Below are positions 26,093-33,925 of a stretch of 47,131 nucleotides of DNA, one piece after another (the stretch's first letter is position 1; each line of letters begins with the position of its first letter). Source of the stretch: Clostridiaceae bacterium (lineage in GTDB: Bacteria; Bacillota; Clostridia; Acetivibrionales; Acetivibrionaceae); assembly GCA_012519925.1 (NCBI GenBank), contig JAAYPF010000205.1, positions 1 to 47,131 of the forward strand, read 5' to 3'. Under the pieces are notes generated by a model. The model saw nothing but the letters and a program-made list of their open reading frames with translations, ran no database searches and was not told where the DNA came from. Made by a program: the position numbers and the translations under genes.

Positions 26093-27508
26093 TTGATAAA
26101 TTTAGAAAAGATATTCAAAAACAAAATTATTCAAGCTGGTAGTTGGTACACAATTTCAAATTTCCTATCGAAGGGGTTAGTTTTTTTAACTCTGCCAATT
26201 TTTACTCGATTATTATCAACAGAAGATTATGGTTTAGTTTCTTTGTATACAGCATGGTTAAGTATATTTACTATAATTATTGGTCTGGGATTAAATGAAA
26301 GTATAAGAAGAGCAAGATTTGAATACGAAACAAGACTTGATGAATTTGTTTCTAGTATTACATTTTTATCAATATTACTATTTTGTACTTTTTTGGTGTT
26401 TATATATATCTTCGAAAGTTTTTTTATGAAAATTACTCAATTATCACAAACTCTATTATACTTAATGATTTTTCAAGCATTTTTTACTTATATTCAGAAT
26501 TTAGCAATGACTAAATTCCAAGTAAATTACAATTATAAAACGGTAGCTTCCCTGAATATTATTACAGCTTTAGTTAGTACAATATCTTCGATTGTTTTAA
26601 TAATCTATATTTTCCAGGGAGATAATTATCTAGGGAAAATTATTGGTGATTGGGTAGTAAAATTCTTTATAGGAATGGGCATAATATTTATATTTCTAAA
26701 AAACGGAAAGAAATTCATTAGAATAGAATATTGGAAATACAGCTTAATCTTGGGGGTTCCTCTTGTTTTTCATGGATTGGGTTTAATATTAAATGTACAA
26801 TTTGACAGAATAATTATAAATAAATATGTAGGTGCTTCTGCAAACGGAATCTATAGTTTTGCGTATCAGATAGGTATGATAATTCAAGTTTTATTTTTAT
26901 CTATAGATCAAGCATGGAATCCTTGGTTTTTTGAAAAGTTTAAAGACGGAGAGTATAAAATAATTAAATCACGAGCAAATATTGTAAGAAATGTGTTTAC
27001 TACTCTTTATTGTGCAGTGTTAATGCTAAGCCCTGAAATTGTAAGATTATTCTCTAGTTCGGAGTACTGGAGTGGTTTAGATGTAGTACCGTTGATATTT
27101 ATCTCTTATTATTTTATGTTTATGTACACGTTCGAGGTTAATGTTGAGTATGGAAATAAAAAAACCCATCTTATTGCAGCAGGCACATTGTTAAGTGCTG
27201 TTATCAATATCATATTAAATCTTATATTTGTGCCTGTTTATGGTTATATTGCAGCTGCAATTACTACAATTATATCGTATTATTTACTATTTTTATTTCA
27301 TTATTTTATTACCTCTAAATTATTAAAGATGCCTATATATGGTTTTAGATTTCACCTTAAATCAACTATAATGGTAATAAGTATAACTTTGTATTTCTAT
27401 CTGTTTAAAGGAAGTTTTTTTATGAGACTAATAGGAGTTTTTCTTTCGCTTTTTTTGCTTTATCTATATGAAGCCAAAAATTTGAAAATTAATAATCAAA
27501 AAATTTGA
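26093..27508 (+). CDS. Wzx-type oligosaccharide flippase
   Basis: Seen: 471 residues with a TTG start that is well supported by GAGGGGGAG (26078-26086) and no ATG nearby. The first part, IIQAGSWYTISNFLSKGLVF and TLPIFTRLLSTEDYGLVSLY, is the classic PST/Wzx opening. Twelve to fourteen hydrophobic helices run to the end. Known: Wzx flips undecaprenyl-linked repeat units to the outside for polymerisation or ligation. It is the only flippase in the locus, so it should serve the whole assembly. Its place inside the sugar-acid module may reflect insertion of the module as a unit. Confidence 0.92.
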   Translation: MINLEKIFKNKIIQAGSWYTISNFLSKGLVFLTLPIFTRLLSTEDYGLVSLYTAWLSIFTIIIGLGLNESIRRARFEYETRLDEFVSSITFLSILLFCTFLVFIYIFESFFMKITQLSQTLLYLMIFQAFFTYIQNLAMTKFQVNYNYKTVASLNIITALVSTISSIVLIIYIFQGDNYLGKIIGDWVVKFFIGMGIIFIFLKNGKKFIRIEYWKYSLILGVPLVFHGLGLILNVQFDRIIINKYVGASANGIYSFAYQIGMIIQVLFLSIDQAWNPWFFEKFKDGEYKIIKSRANIVRNVFTTLYCAVLMLSPEIVRLFSSSEYWSGLDVVPLIFISYYFMFMYTFEVNVEYGNKKTHLIAAGTLLSAVINIILNLIFVPVYGYIAAAITTIISYYLLFLFHYFITSKLLKMPIYGFRFHLKSTIMVISITLYFYLFKGSFFMRLIGVFLSLFLLYLYEAKNLKINNQKI

Positions 27509-27519
27509 GGAGAATATAT

Positions 27520-28188
27520 ATGAGAACAATTGCTGTTGTACCAATGAAATTAAATAATGAAAGATTACCTAACAAAAATACAAAGTCATTTGATAACGGT
27601 AAACCTCTTTGCTATTATATTTTAGAAACGTTGCTCAAAGTTAATGGCATTGATGATATTTACGTTTATTGCAGTAATCCAAGGATTCAGGACTTTATAC
27701 CTAAAGGAATTAAGTTTTTGAGAAGAAGTGAAAGTTTAGATACTTCAAGTACACTAATGAATGAGGTTTTGAAATGTTTTTCAGAAGAAGTAAATGCTGA
27801 TATATATTTAATGACCCATGCAACATCACCCTTTGTTCTATCAACTAGTATCGAAAATGCCCTATCAAAGGTTAGGTCAGGTGAGTATGATTCGGCCTTA
27901 GCGGTACAAAAAGTTCAGGAGTTTTTATGGAAAGATGGTAAACCATTTAACTATGATTTATCAAATATACCAAGAACTCAAGATTTACCTAAGTTATTTG
28001 CCGAAACTAGCGGATTTTATATCTATAAAAAAGATATTATTCAAAAATTCAATCGAAGAATTGGATTTAGGCCATATCTTCAAGAAGTGACGAAAATCGA
28101 AGCTACTGATATTGATGAAATGGATGATTTCCTAATAGCAAATGCAATTTTCAATAACATAATAAGGAGTGTGGATTATGATGAATAG
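27520..28188 (+). CDS. NeuA/KdsB-like cytidylyltransferase for an acidic sugar
   Basis: Seen: 222 residues from the ATG at 27520 after GAGGAGA. The fold start is AVVPMKLNNERLPNKNTKSF, a variant of the NeuA R-x-x-S-K-G/N-K loop. HATSPFVLSTSIENAL fits the conserved T-x-P-F/L segment, and SGFYIYKKDI the sugar-site strand. The end, EATDIDEMDDFLIANAIF, has the D-x-D metal acids of the family. Known: relatives activate sialic, legionaminic, pseudaminic acids or KDO as CMP-sugars. Neither a neuB-type condensing enzyme nor kdsA is in the window. The aldolase gene overlapping its 3' end may take that role. Confidence 0.82.
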   Translation: MRTIAVVPMKLNNERLPNKNTKSFDNGKPLCYYILETLLKVNGIDDIYVYCSNPRIQDFIPKGIKFLRRSESLDTSSTLMNEVLKCFSEEVNADIYLMTHATSPFVLSTSIENALSKVRSGEYDSALAVQKVQEFLWKDGKPFNYDLSNIPRTQDLPKLFAETSGFYIYKKDIIQKFNRRIGFRPYLQEVTKIEATDIDEMDDFLIANAIFNNIIRSVDYDE

Positions 28189-29770
28189 AATTAAAGTGCT
28201 AGATTGTACATTAAGAGACGGAGGGTATGTTAACAACTGGGAGTTCGGGAAAAACAATATAATAAATATAATAAATAAGCTTAGTGATTCTGGTCTTGAA
28301 ATAGTTGAATGTGGGTTTTTGACGAATAGAGTTAAAGAAGATAAAGACTCAACCCAATTTTCAACGATAGGTATTATCTCTGATGTTCTACCAAAACAAA
28401 AAACCAACACAGAATACGTATGTATGATTAATTACGGAGAATACAATATAGAAGATTTGCCTGACTATGATGGAAAATCTATAACTGGTATAAGAGTTGC
28501 ATTTCATAAAAAGGACCTTAATGGTGCTTTAGAATTATGCAATGGAATAGTTAAGAAAGGATACAAATTATTTATACAACCCATGGTTTCAGTAGCCTAT
28601 TCTGATGTTGAGTTCATAGAACTAATTAAGAGATCGAATGAAATATTTCCATATGCGTTTTACATTGTTGATAGTTTTGGAGTTATGAAGAGAAGCGACT
28701 TAATGAGATTTTTCTATCTAGTTGATAATAACTTGAATAGAGATATTTACGTTGGCTATCATTCTCATAACAACATCCAATTGTCATATTCAAATGCACA
28801 AGATTTGGTAGACTTAAAGACTAAGAGAAAGTTAATCATAGATTCTAGTGTTTTTGGGATGGGTAGAGGAGCTGGAAATTTAAATACTGAACTATTCGTT
28901 GAGTATTTGAATGATGTAAATGGTGCTGACTATAAAACTAAGCCATTACTACAGATTATAGATGAAGTTTTGAATAACATTTATATAAGTAACTATTGGG
29001 GGTACTCTCTTCCACACTATATTTCTGCAAAACATAATTGTCATCCGAACTATGCGACTCACCTTTCAGCAAAAGATACACTCACTGCAGAAGATATTAG
29101 CAATATTCTAATGATGTTGGATGAATCCCAAAAAGTCAATTTTGACGCAGAATACGTTGAAAAATTATATTTGAAGTATCAATCACACAAAATTGATGAT
29201 TTAGACAATATTAATAAGTTAAAAGATATTTTTAGAGGTAAAAATGTTATTGCGATAGCTCCAGGTATGAGTATTAACAATAGTGTAAAGGCAATTGAGG
29301 AACTATCAAAACAACCTAATACATTAACTGTATCTGTGAATTTCAATCCACAGAAGATAAAAGTAGATTATGTTTTTATTAGTAATTTAAGAAGATATGA
29401 TCAATTAGAAATAGAGAATGATATGAACTTAGTTGTCACATCAAATGTGACTGAAGCATCAGATGCTACCTTTAGAGTTAACTACATTGATTTACTAATT
29501 GAAAATTCAGCAGTAAGTGATAACGCTGGGTTAATGTTAATCAAGTTATTATCAAGGCTTGAAGTTAGGTCAATAATGCTTGCAGGCTATGATGGATATT
29601 CATACGATGCTTATAAAAATTATGTTGAGAAGGATTTAACTTTAATCAAGAAAAAGACTATAGTAGACACACTAAATGAAGGTATGAAAAAATCACTTAA
29701 TGATTTTGCCAAGTATAATGATATTCAATTCATTACATCTACAAGGTATCTAAATTTGGAGGAGAGTTAG
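28178..29770 (+). CDS. DRE-TIM aldolase fused to a DUF115-like domain
   Basis: Seen: 530 residues from ATG 28178 (8 nt after AAGGAG), overlapping the cytidylyltransferase by 11 bases. Residues about 1-340 are an HMGL/DRE-TIM barrel: VLDCTLRDGGYVNNWEFG (Arg13, Asp14), YHSHNNIQLS (metal His195 and His197), GMGRGAGNLNTE and HYISAKHNCHP. Residues about 350-530 form a second domain (GKNVIAIAPGMSINNSVKAI, VDYVFISN, SIMLAGYDGYSYDAY) resembling the DUF115/Maf nucleotide-binding core. Known: the nearest barrel relatives, such as 4-hydroxy-2-oxovalerate aldolase, join or split pyruvate and an aldehyde. Inferred: pyruvate addition to a sugar aldehyde to make a 2-keto-3-deoxy acid. Citramalate- or isopropylmalate-type chemistry is not excluded. 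The role of the C-terminal domain is unknown. Confidence 0.8.
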   Translation: MMNRIKVLDCTLRDGGYVNNWEFGKNNIINIINKLSDSGLEIVECGFLTNRVKEDKDSTQFSTIGIISDVLPKQKTNTEYVCMINYGEYNIEDLPDYDGKSITGIRVAFHKKDLNGALELCNGIVKKGYKLFIQPMVSVAYSDVEFIELIKRSNEIFPYAFYIVDSFGVMKRSDLMRFFYLVDNNLNRDIYVGYHSHNNIQLSYSNAQDLVDLKTKRKLIIDSSVFGMGRGAGNLNTELFVEYLNDVNGADYKTKPLLQIIDEVLNNIYISNYWGYSLPHYISAKHNCHPNYATHLSAKDTLTAEDISNILMMLDESQKVNFDAEYVEKLYLKYQSHKIDDLDNINKLKDIFRGKNVIAIAPGMSINNSVKAIEELSKQPNTLTVSVNFNPQKIKVDYVFISNLRRYDQLEIENDMNLVVTSNVTEASDATFRVNYIDLLIENSAVSDNAGLMLIKLLSRLEVRSIMLAGYDGYSYDAYKNYVEKDLTLIKKKTIVDTLNEGMKKSLNDFAKYNDIQFITSTRYLNLEES

Positions 29771-29771
29771 T

Positions 29772-30797
29772 ATGAAAGTAATAACTTTTGGTGAAATATT
29801 ACTGAGATTAGCACCACAAGGACACAAAAAGCTTTTTCAGAATGATATATTGGAGATATCGTTTTGTGGGGCAGAGGCCAATGTGGCAGTTTCTTTAGCT
29901 AATTATGGGTTGAAATCATGCTTTGTTACGAAAGTCCCAGACAATGAAGCAGGACAAGCTGCAATTAATTCTCTTAGATATTTTGGCGTAGATACTTCAG
30001 CAGTAATTAGAGGTGGAGAACGTTTAGGTATATATTATTTAGAAAAGGGTGCCAGCCAAAGACCATCAAAGGTTCTTTATGACAGAGCTTTTTCTGCTAT
30101 AGCTTGCTCGGGTGTTGAAGATTATAATTGGGATAATATATTTGATGGTGCTGAATGGTTTCACTTTTCAGGTATAAATCCAGCATTAAGCGAAAGTATG
30201 TTGGAAATATCTTTTGAAGCATGTAAGGCTGCTAAGGAAAAAGGTATTTTAATAAGTTGTGATATAAACTTCAGAAGCAAGCTATGGACAAAAGATAAAG
30301 CAAGAGAAACAATGACAAAACTCATGAAATATGTTGATGTTTGTATTGGAAACGAAGAGGATGCTGAAAATGTATTTGGAATAAAAGCAGATAATACAGA
30401 TGTTCTAAATGGTAGTATTGATCACAAAAGTTATAAAGAAGTTGCAAAGAAACTCAGCAATCAATTTGGCTTTAAGTACGTGGCTATAACACTAAGAACG
30501 AGTTTGTCTGCCTCAGTAAATAAATGGGCTGGAATGTTGTATTCAACTATTGAAGATAAATATTTTATTTCTAAGGAATATAAGATTGATATAGTAGATA
30601 GAGTTGGTAGTGGTGACAGTTTTGCTGCAGGAATTATTTATTCATTGATCAACGGGTATGAAGGCCAGCATGCAGTTGAATTTGCTGTTGCAGCAAGTTG
30701 TTTAAAGCATACACTAGAAGGAGACTATAATCGGGTAAAAATTGATGATGTATTAGCGCTGGTAAATGGTGATAGCTCTGGAAGAGTAAAGAGATAG
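29772..30797 (+). CDS. PfkB-family kinase resembling 2-keto-3-deoxygluconate kinase
   Basis: Seen: 341 residues. The PfkB start VITFGEILLRLAPQGHKKLF and GAEANVAVSLANYGLKSCFV are followed by the KDG-kinase-like ISCDINFRSKLW and the ATP/catalytic motif DRVGSGDSFAAGIIYSL with the base Asp. Known: close relatives phosphorylate KDG or other keto-sugar acids on the terminal hydroxyl. It follows the aldolase gene by a single base, so the two are probably co-translated. Inferred: it may phosphorylate the substrate or product of the aldolase in a surface-sugar pathway. No Entner-Doudoroff or uronate catabolic genes are nearby. It is the last gene before a 548-bp gap. Confidence 0.85.
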   Translation: MKVITFGEILLRLAPQGHKKLFQNDILEISFCGAEANVAVSLANYGLKSCFVTKVPDNEAGQAAINSLRYFGVDTSAVIRGGERLGIYYLEKGASQRPSKVLYDRAFSAIACSGVEDYNWDNIFDGAEWFHFSGINPALSESMLEISFEACKAAKEKGILISCDINFRSKLWTKDKARETMTKLMKYVDVCIGNEEDAENVFGIKADNTDVLNGSIDHKSYKEVAKKLSNQFGFKYVAITLRTSLSASVNKWAGMLYSTIEDKYFISKEYKIDIVDRVGSGDSFAAGIIYSLINGYEGQHAVEFAVAASCLKHTLEGDYNRVKIDDVLALVNGDSSGRVKR

Positions 30798-30941
30798 AGT
30801 ATAGTAATTTCGAGAACCGTTTAATAAATCCAAGTTAGTTAACTGTCTGGAATTATAGCTAACTTTAACCGGACAGGTAGCTCAAAACTAAACCGTTATT
30901 AATCTATATCTTCGGCTGCTGAAAACTAATTAAATTTATCT

Positions 30942-31154
30942 ATGACTGTTTCATATAAACCATATATTACAATAAGTGGTACAATTAAATCTGAAAAAAT
31001 AGTAGGGACTGCAGTGTTTGTCATAATAAATGGCAATAGCTATGGGGCGAAATGCAATACTCAAAGTGGTGTTTTTGAATTAGATGTCAAGCTGCATAAA
31101 ATAGCTAATGCTGCTGAAATTATTATTACACTGATTGATATTAATGGGTTATAG
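30942..31154 (+). pseudogene. Short ORF, possible remnant of a surface-protein beta domain
   Basis: The 70 residues (beginning MTVSYKPYITISGTIKS) alternate hydrophobic and polar residues like an Ig-like or carbohydrate-binding beta domain, with NGNSYGAKCNTQSGVFELDV in the middle. There is no ribosome site before the ATG and no signal peptide, and the reading stops abruptly after INGL. It is therefore more likely a fragment of a larger former gene than a working small protein. Confidence 0.4.
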
Positions 31155-31230
31155 GTGTAACCCTGTCACAATTCCAATAAAAGGACAAGAGGGAGTTTGT
31201 GCAAAGAAAAATGTAAATCTTAGGGATGGG

Positions 31231-31260
31231 TTGTAATTTATATATAAAATGAAGTATAAT
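31231..31260 (+). promoter_or_regulatory. Promoter of the CapD/EpsC gene
   Basis: TTGTAA (31231-31236), 18-nt spacer and a perfect TATAAT (31255-31260), about 85 nt before the start codon. Confidence 0.6.
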
Positions 31261-31345
31261 TTTATTGATGGATTATTGATTAGTATAGATGAAAAAATTC
31301 AACGAAAAAAGCAATACTAATAGAGATAATCGGGAGGTCAATTAA

Positions 31346-33190
31346 ATGAAGAGAAAAATAAGATCAAATGCATTAATTGCTTTTGACTTAATACTAATTA
31401 ATGTGTCATTAATTATGGCATATCTATTGAGATTCGATTTTAGATATGAAAGTATTCCTGAAAGGCATTCACAGCCAATATTAAAACTATTAGTAATAGC
31501 TACATGTGTAAAGCTTATGGTATTTATACTCTTCAGATTATACAACAGTCTTTGGAAATATGCTGGAGCGTATGAAATGGGGCTAATAGTTGGGGCAGTT
31601 TTTGTTGGTAATTCGATTATGATATCCTATGTATTCTTATCTAAGACATCTGTGCCGAGAAGTATATTCCTTATTTGTATGCTGACAGACACATTTCTTT
31701 TAGCGGGAATAAGGTTTGCGTATCGTATATTTAGAAGAGTAATTAGAGGCGAAATAGTACGAATAAAGGGTTCAAAGAGAGTATTAATATTCGGGGGCGG
31801 AGATGCAGGTGCAATAATCGTAAAGGAAATGAAGATGCATCCCGAACTAAAAAGCACACCAGTAGCTATAGTTGATGACAATTTGTTCAAGCAGGGAAAG
31901 AAAATAAACGGTGTACCCATTGTAGGTCAGAGAAAGGACATTGCAACAGTAGTTGAAAAAAGGCAAATTGATGAGATAATAATTGCCACTCCATCTGCAA
32001 GTAATAAAGATATAAATGAAATATTTACAGAATGTTCAAAAACCCAATGTAAGGTAAAAATATTGCCATCAGTATCACAGCTTATTGATGAATCTGTGGT
32101 AATGCAAAAAGTAAGGGACGTAAATATTGAGGACTTGCTTGGAAGAGAGCCGGTAAATCTTGATGTAAATGAGGTTTCTTCCTATATTAAAGATCAAGTA
32201 GTTTTGGTAACTGGTGGTGGTGGTTCAATTGGTTCAGAGCTATGCAGACAGATTGCCACTTTTGAACCTAAAAAGCTGATCATTTTAGACAACTATGAAA
32301 ATAATGCTTATGACATTCAAAATGAACTATTACACAGTAATCCTCAATTAGAACTTTATACTGTAATTGCAAATATAAGGGAAAAACAAAGAATTGAAAG
32401 CATTTTTGATATGTACAAGCCTGATGTAGTGTTTCATGCTGCGGCGCATAAACATGTTCCTCTTATGGAGGCCAATCCTAGTGAGGCTATAAAGAATAAT
32501 GTATTTGGAACTCTGAACGTTGCTGAATGTTCGGACAAGTACGGTGTAAAGAAATTTGTGCTTATTTCCACCGACAAGGCCGTTAATCCAACTAATATAA
32601 TGGGTGCTACAAAAAGAATTGCGGAGATGGAAATTCAGGCAATAAATCGCAACAGTAAGACTGAATATGTTGCAGTAAGATTCGGGAATGTTTTAGGAAG
32701 CAATGGAAGTGTAATACCTTTATTCAAAAAGCAAATTGAGCAGGGCGGACCAGTCACAGTAACACATCCTGATGTTACAAGATTCTTTATGACTATACCT
32801 GAGGCGGTACAGCTGGTTATACAGGCAGGTGCGATGGCAAAAGGTGGAGAGATATTTGTTCTTGATATGGGACAGCCGGTTAAGATTTCCGATCTCGCAA
32901 AAAACCTGATAAAGCTGTCAGGGTTTGAACCGGATGTAGATATTAATATTGAGTATACAGGTCTTAGACCGGGAGAAAAGCTTTATGAAGAATTGCTTCT
33001 TAAGGAAGAGGGGCTTGAATCAACTAAGAATAATAAGATATATGTAGCTAAACCGATTCACACCGATTTAGCACTTTTAAGAAGAGAACTAGATTGTCTC
33101 AAGGAAATAATTATGAAGGATTCGGAAGGGATATCGGAGTATATAAAACTAATTGTGCCAACCTATAAAAAAGCTGAAAATGGGAATTAA
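31346..33190 (+). CDS. Membrane nucleotide-sugar 4,6-dehydratase, CapD/EpsC/PglF/WbpM family
   Basis: Seen: 614 residues. Four membrane helices lie in the first 130 or so residues. A first Rossmann (CoA-binding-like) domain follows at about 145-265 (RVLIFGGGDAGAIIVKEMK). The catalytic SDR begins at about 287 (VVLVTGGGGSIGSELCRQIA), with AAAHKHVPLMEANP, STDKAVNPTNIMGATKRIAE (MxxxK in place of YxxxK, normal for the family) and RFGNVLGSNGSVIPLFKKQI. Known: these enzymes convert UDP-GlcNAc to the UDP-4-keto-6-deoxy sugar used for diNAcBac, QuiNAc or similar residues. Inferred: it supplies the sugar placed first by the transferase at 15988. It has its own promoter and ends the locus. Confidence 0.93.
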   Translation: MKRKIRSNALIAFDLILINVSLIMAYLLRFDFRYESIPERHSQPILKLLVIATCVKLMVFILFRLYNSLWKYAGAYEMGLIVGAVFVGNSIMISYVFLSKTSVPRSIFLICMLTDTFLLAGIRFAYRIFRRVIRGEIVRIKGSKRVLIFGGGDAGAIIVKEMKMHPELKSTPVAIVDDNLFKQGKKINGVPIVGQRKDIATVVEKRQIDEIIIATPSASNKDINEIFTECSKTQCKVKILPSVSQLIDESVVMQKVRDVNIEDLLGREPVNLDVNEVSSYIKDQVVLVTGGGGSIGSELCRQIATFEPKKLIILDNYENNAYDIQNELLHSNPQLELYTVIANIREKQRIESIFDMYKPDVVFHAAAHKHVPLMEANPSEAIKNNVFGTLNVAECSDKYGVKKFVLISTDKAVNPTNIMGATKRIAEMEIQAINRNSKTEYVAVRFGNVLGSNGSVIPLFKKQIEQGGPVTVTHPDVTRFFMTIPEAVQLVIQAGAMAKGGEIFVLDMGQPVKISDLAKNLIKLSGFEPDVDINIEYTGLRPGEKLYEELLLKEEGLESTKNNKIYVAKPIHTDLALLRRELDCLKEIIMKDSEGISEYIKLIVPTYKKAENGN

Positions 33191-33225
33191 AAATAAGAAC
33201 TTCGTAGAACTAAGCAATTCACTTA

Positions 33226-33297
33226 GGGATAACGAAAAAATAACTTCCTATTCTCATATTGGCAGAACATTATCAAATCAAGTTTTTTCGTTATCCC
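33226..33297. repeat. Perfect 15-bp inverted repeat with a 42-nt spacer
   Basis: GGGATAACGAAAAAA (33226-33240) and its exact complement TTTTTTCGTTATCCC (33283-33297) lie 36 bp after the CapD-type stop codon, in the convergent gap before the Spo0E-like gene. In RNA this makes a strong long-loop hairpin. No T-run follows, so it is not a standard terminator. Confidence 0.8.
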
Positions 33298-33339
33298 AGA
33301 GTTGGAACTTATATTTTAATCGTTCCTTAGTTAAAGGAT

Positions 33340-33373
33340 TTAAAATTAAAAGGGCAATCTTAATGGATTGCCC
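33340..33373 (-). terminator. Terminator of the Spo0E-like gene
   Basis: On the minus strand, GGGCAATC and GATTGCCC form an 8-bp stem with a 6-nt loop, followed by TTTTAATTTTA. Confidence 0.85.
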
Positions 33374-33395
33374 ATACAATTGTTATTCTTGATCC

Positions 33396-33617
33396 TTATA
33401 AATATGCGCATTTTAAGGAGGTCTCAAGATAACATGTTTTTAACTTTAATTGCTTGTCCCTTTGATAAAATTTATTATAATGATCTAAAACTTTGTCCAA
33501 TCTTCTGCTATAATGCTGGACTTCTTCGTCTAAAAGATCAAACCCCTTGCTTTCAATCAATTTGTTTAACTTGAGGTGCATTTCCGTTATAAGATAGTAC
33601 ATTGATTCGTTTGACAT
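33396..33617 (-). CDS. Spo0E-family aspartyl-phosphate phosphatase
   Basis: Seen: 73 residues, all helical in character. The family signature is present as HYSRRLDKVLDHYNKFY, matching the Spo0E pattern S-x-x-L-D-x-h-I/L-x-x-Y. The first helix holds ESMYYLITEMHLKLNKLIES. A strong AGGGGGG ribosome site lies before the ATG, and a terminator lies after the stop, so it is monocistronic. Known: Spo0E, YisI and YnzD remove phosphate from Spo0A and delay sporulation. Here it sits between the glycan locus and the Wal operon. Overlapping plus-strand frames in this stretch have no ribosome sites and are not genes. Confidence 0.85.
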   Translation of the reverse strand: MSNESMYYLITEMHLKLNKLIESKGFDLLDEEVQHYSRRLDKVLDHYNKFYQRDKQLKLKTCYLETSLKCAYL

Positions 33618-33925
33618 TATTAGCAGCCCCCCTGAACTAGAATTGTTTAATGCAAGAAAGCTTATGTAGAAAGAATTATGACAAACTTCTTAGTATATTA
33701 TAACACATTTTGGGATTAAATCAACATAATACATAAAATTTTACAAAAAAACGAGATCAAAATCACCTAATTCAATAAATTGGTTGTATTGTCTTAAAAT
33801 AAATATTCAATTTTGTAATATAAATGTTATAATAATATATGTTGTTTGTGTGAACTACAATGGCAGATATGCAAAATTTGTACAGATGCAATTATAACTT
33901 CCATAAATAAAAGGGGGGCTATTTT
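33618..33925. other. Divergent regulatory region between the Spo0E-like gene and walR
   Basis: This 308-bp AT-rich stretch separates divergent genes. It holds a weak sigma-A-type promoter for walR (TTCAAT 33806-33811, 16-nt spacer, TATAAT 33828-33833) and the candidate WalR box below. No other gene or structure stands out. Confidence 0.5.
33814..33830 (+). promoter_or_regulatory. Candidate WalR box at the walR promoter
   Basis: TGTAAT-ATAAA-TGTTAT matches TGTWAH-N5-TGTWAH exactly. Its right half overlaps the -10 element TATAAT (33828-33833), a position that would block polymerase, so autorepression is the natural guess. It is about 95 nt before the walR start codon. Confidence 0.5.

Larger units (their letters stand above)
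30798..31345. other. Gap with gene remnant and folded DNA
   Basis: Between the kinase and the CapD-type gene lie imperfect inverted repeats at about 30833-30876 (AGTTA/TAACT, CTGTC/GACAG), two AACCGTT words (near 30818 and 30894), a 70-codon ORF treated separately, and a promoter at 31231. I see no clear terminator. It reads like decayed DNA between two transcription units. Confidence 0.5.

Noticed and set aside
28178-29770. 2-isopropylmalate or homocitrate synthase
   Set aside because: The barrel resembles the family, but there is no leucine or lysine pathway gene nearby, the C-terminal domain does not look like the LeuA regulatory domain, and the gene is locked between a cytidylyltransferase and a KDG-type kinase.
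33153-33574. Two plus-strand open frames (79 and 68 codons) after the CapD-type gene
   Set aside because: They have no ribosome sites. The first begins inside the CapD-type gene and crosses the inverted repeat and the Spo0E terminator, and the second overlaps the well-supported Spo0E-like gene on the opposite strand.
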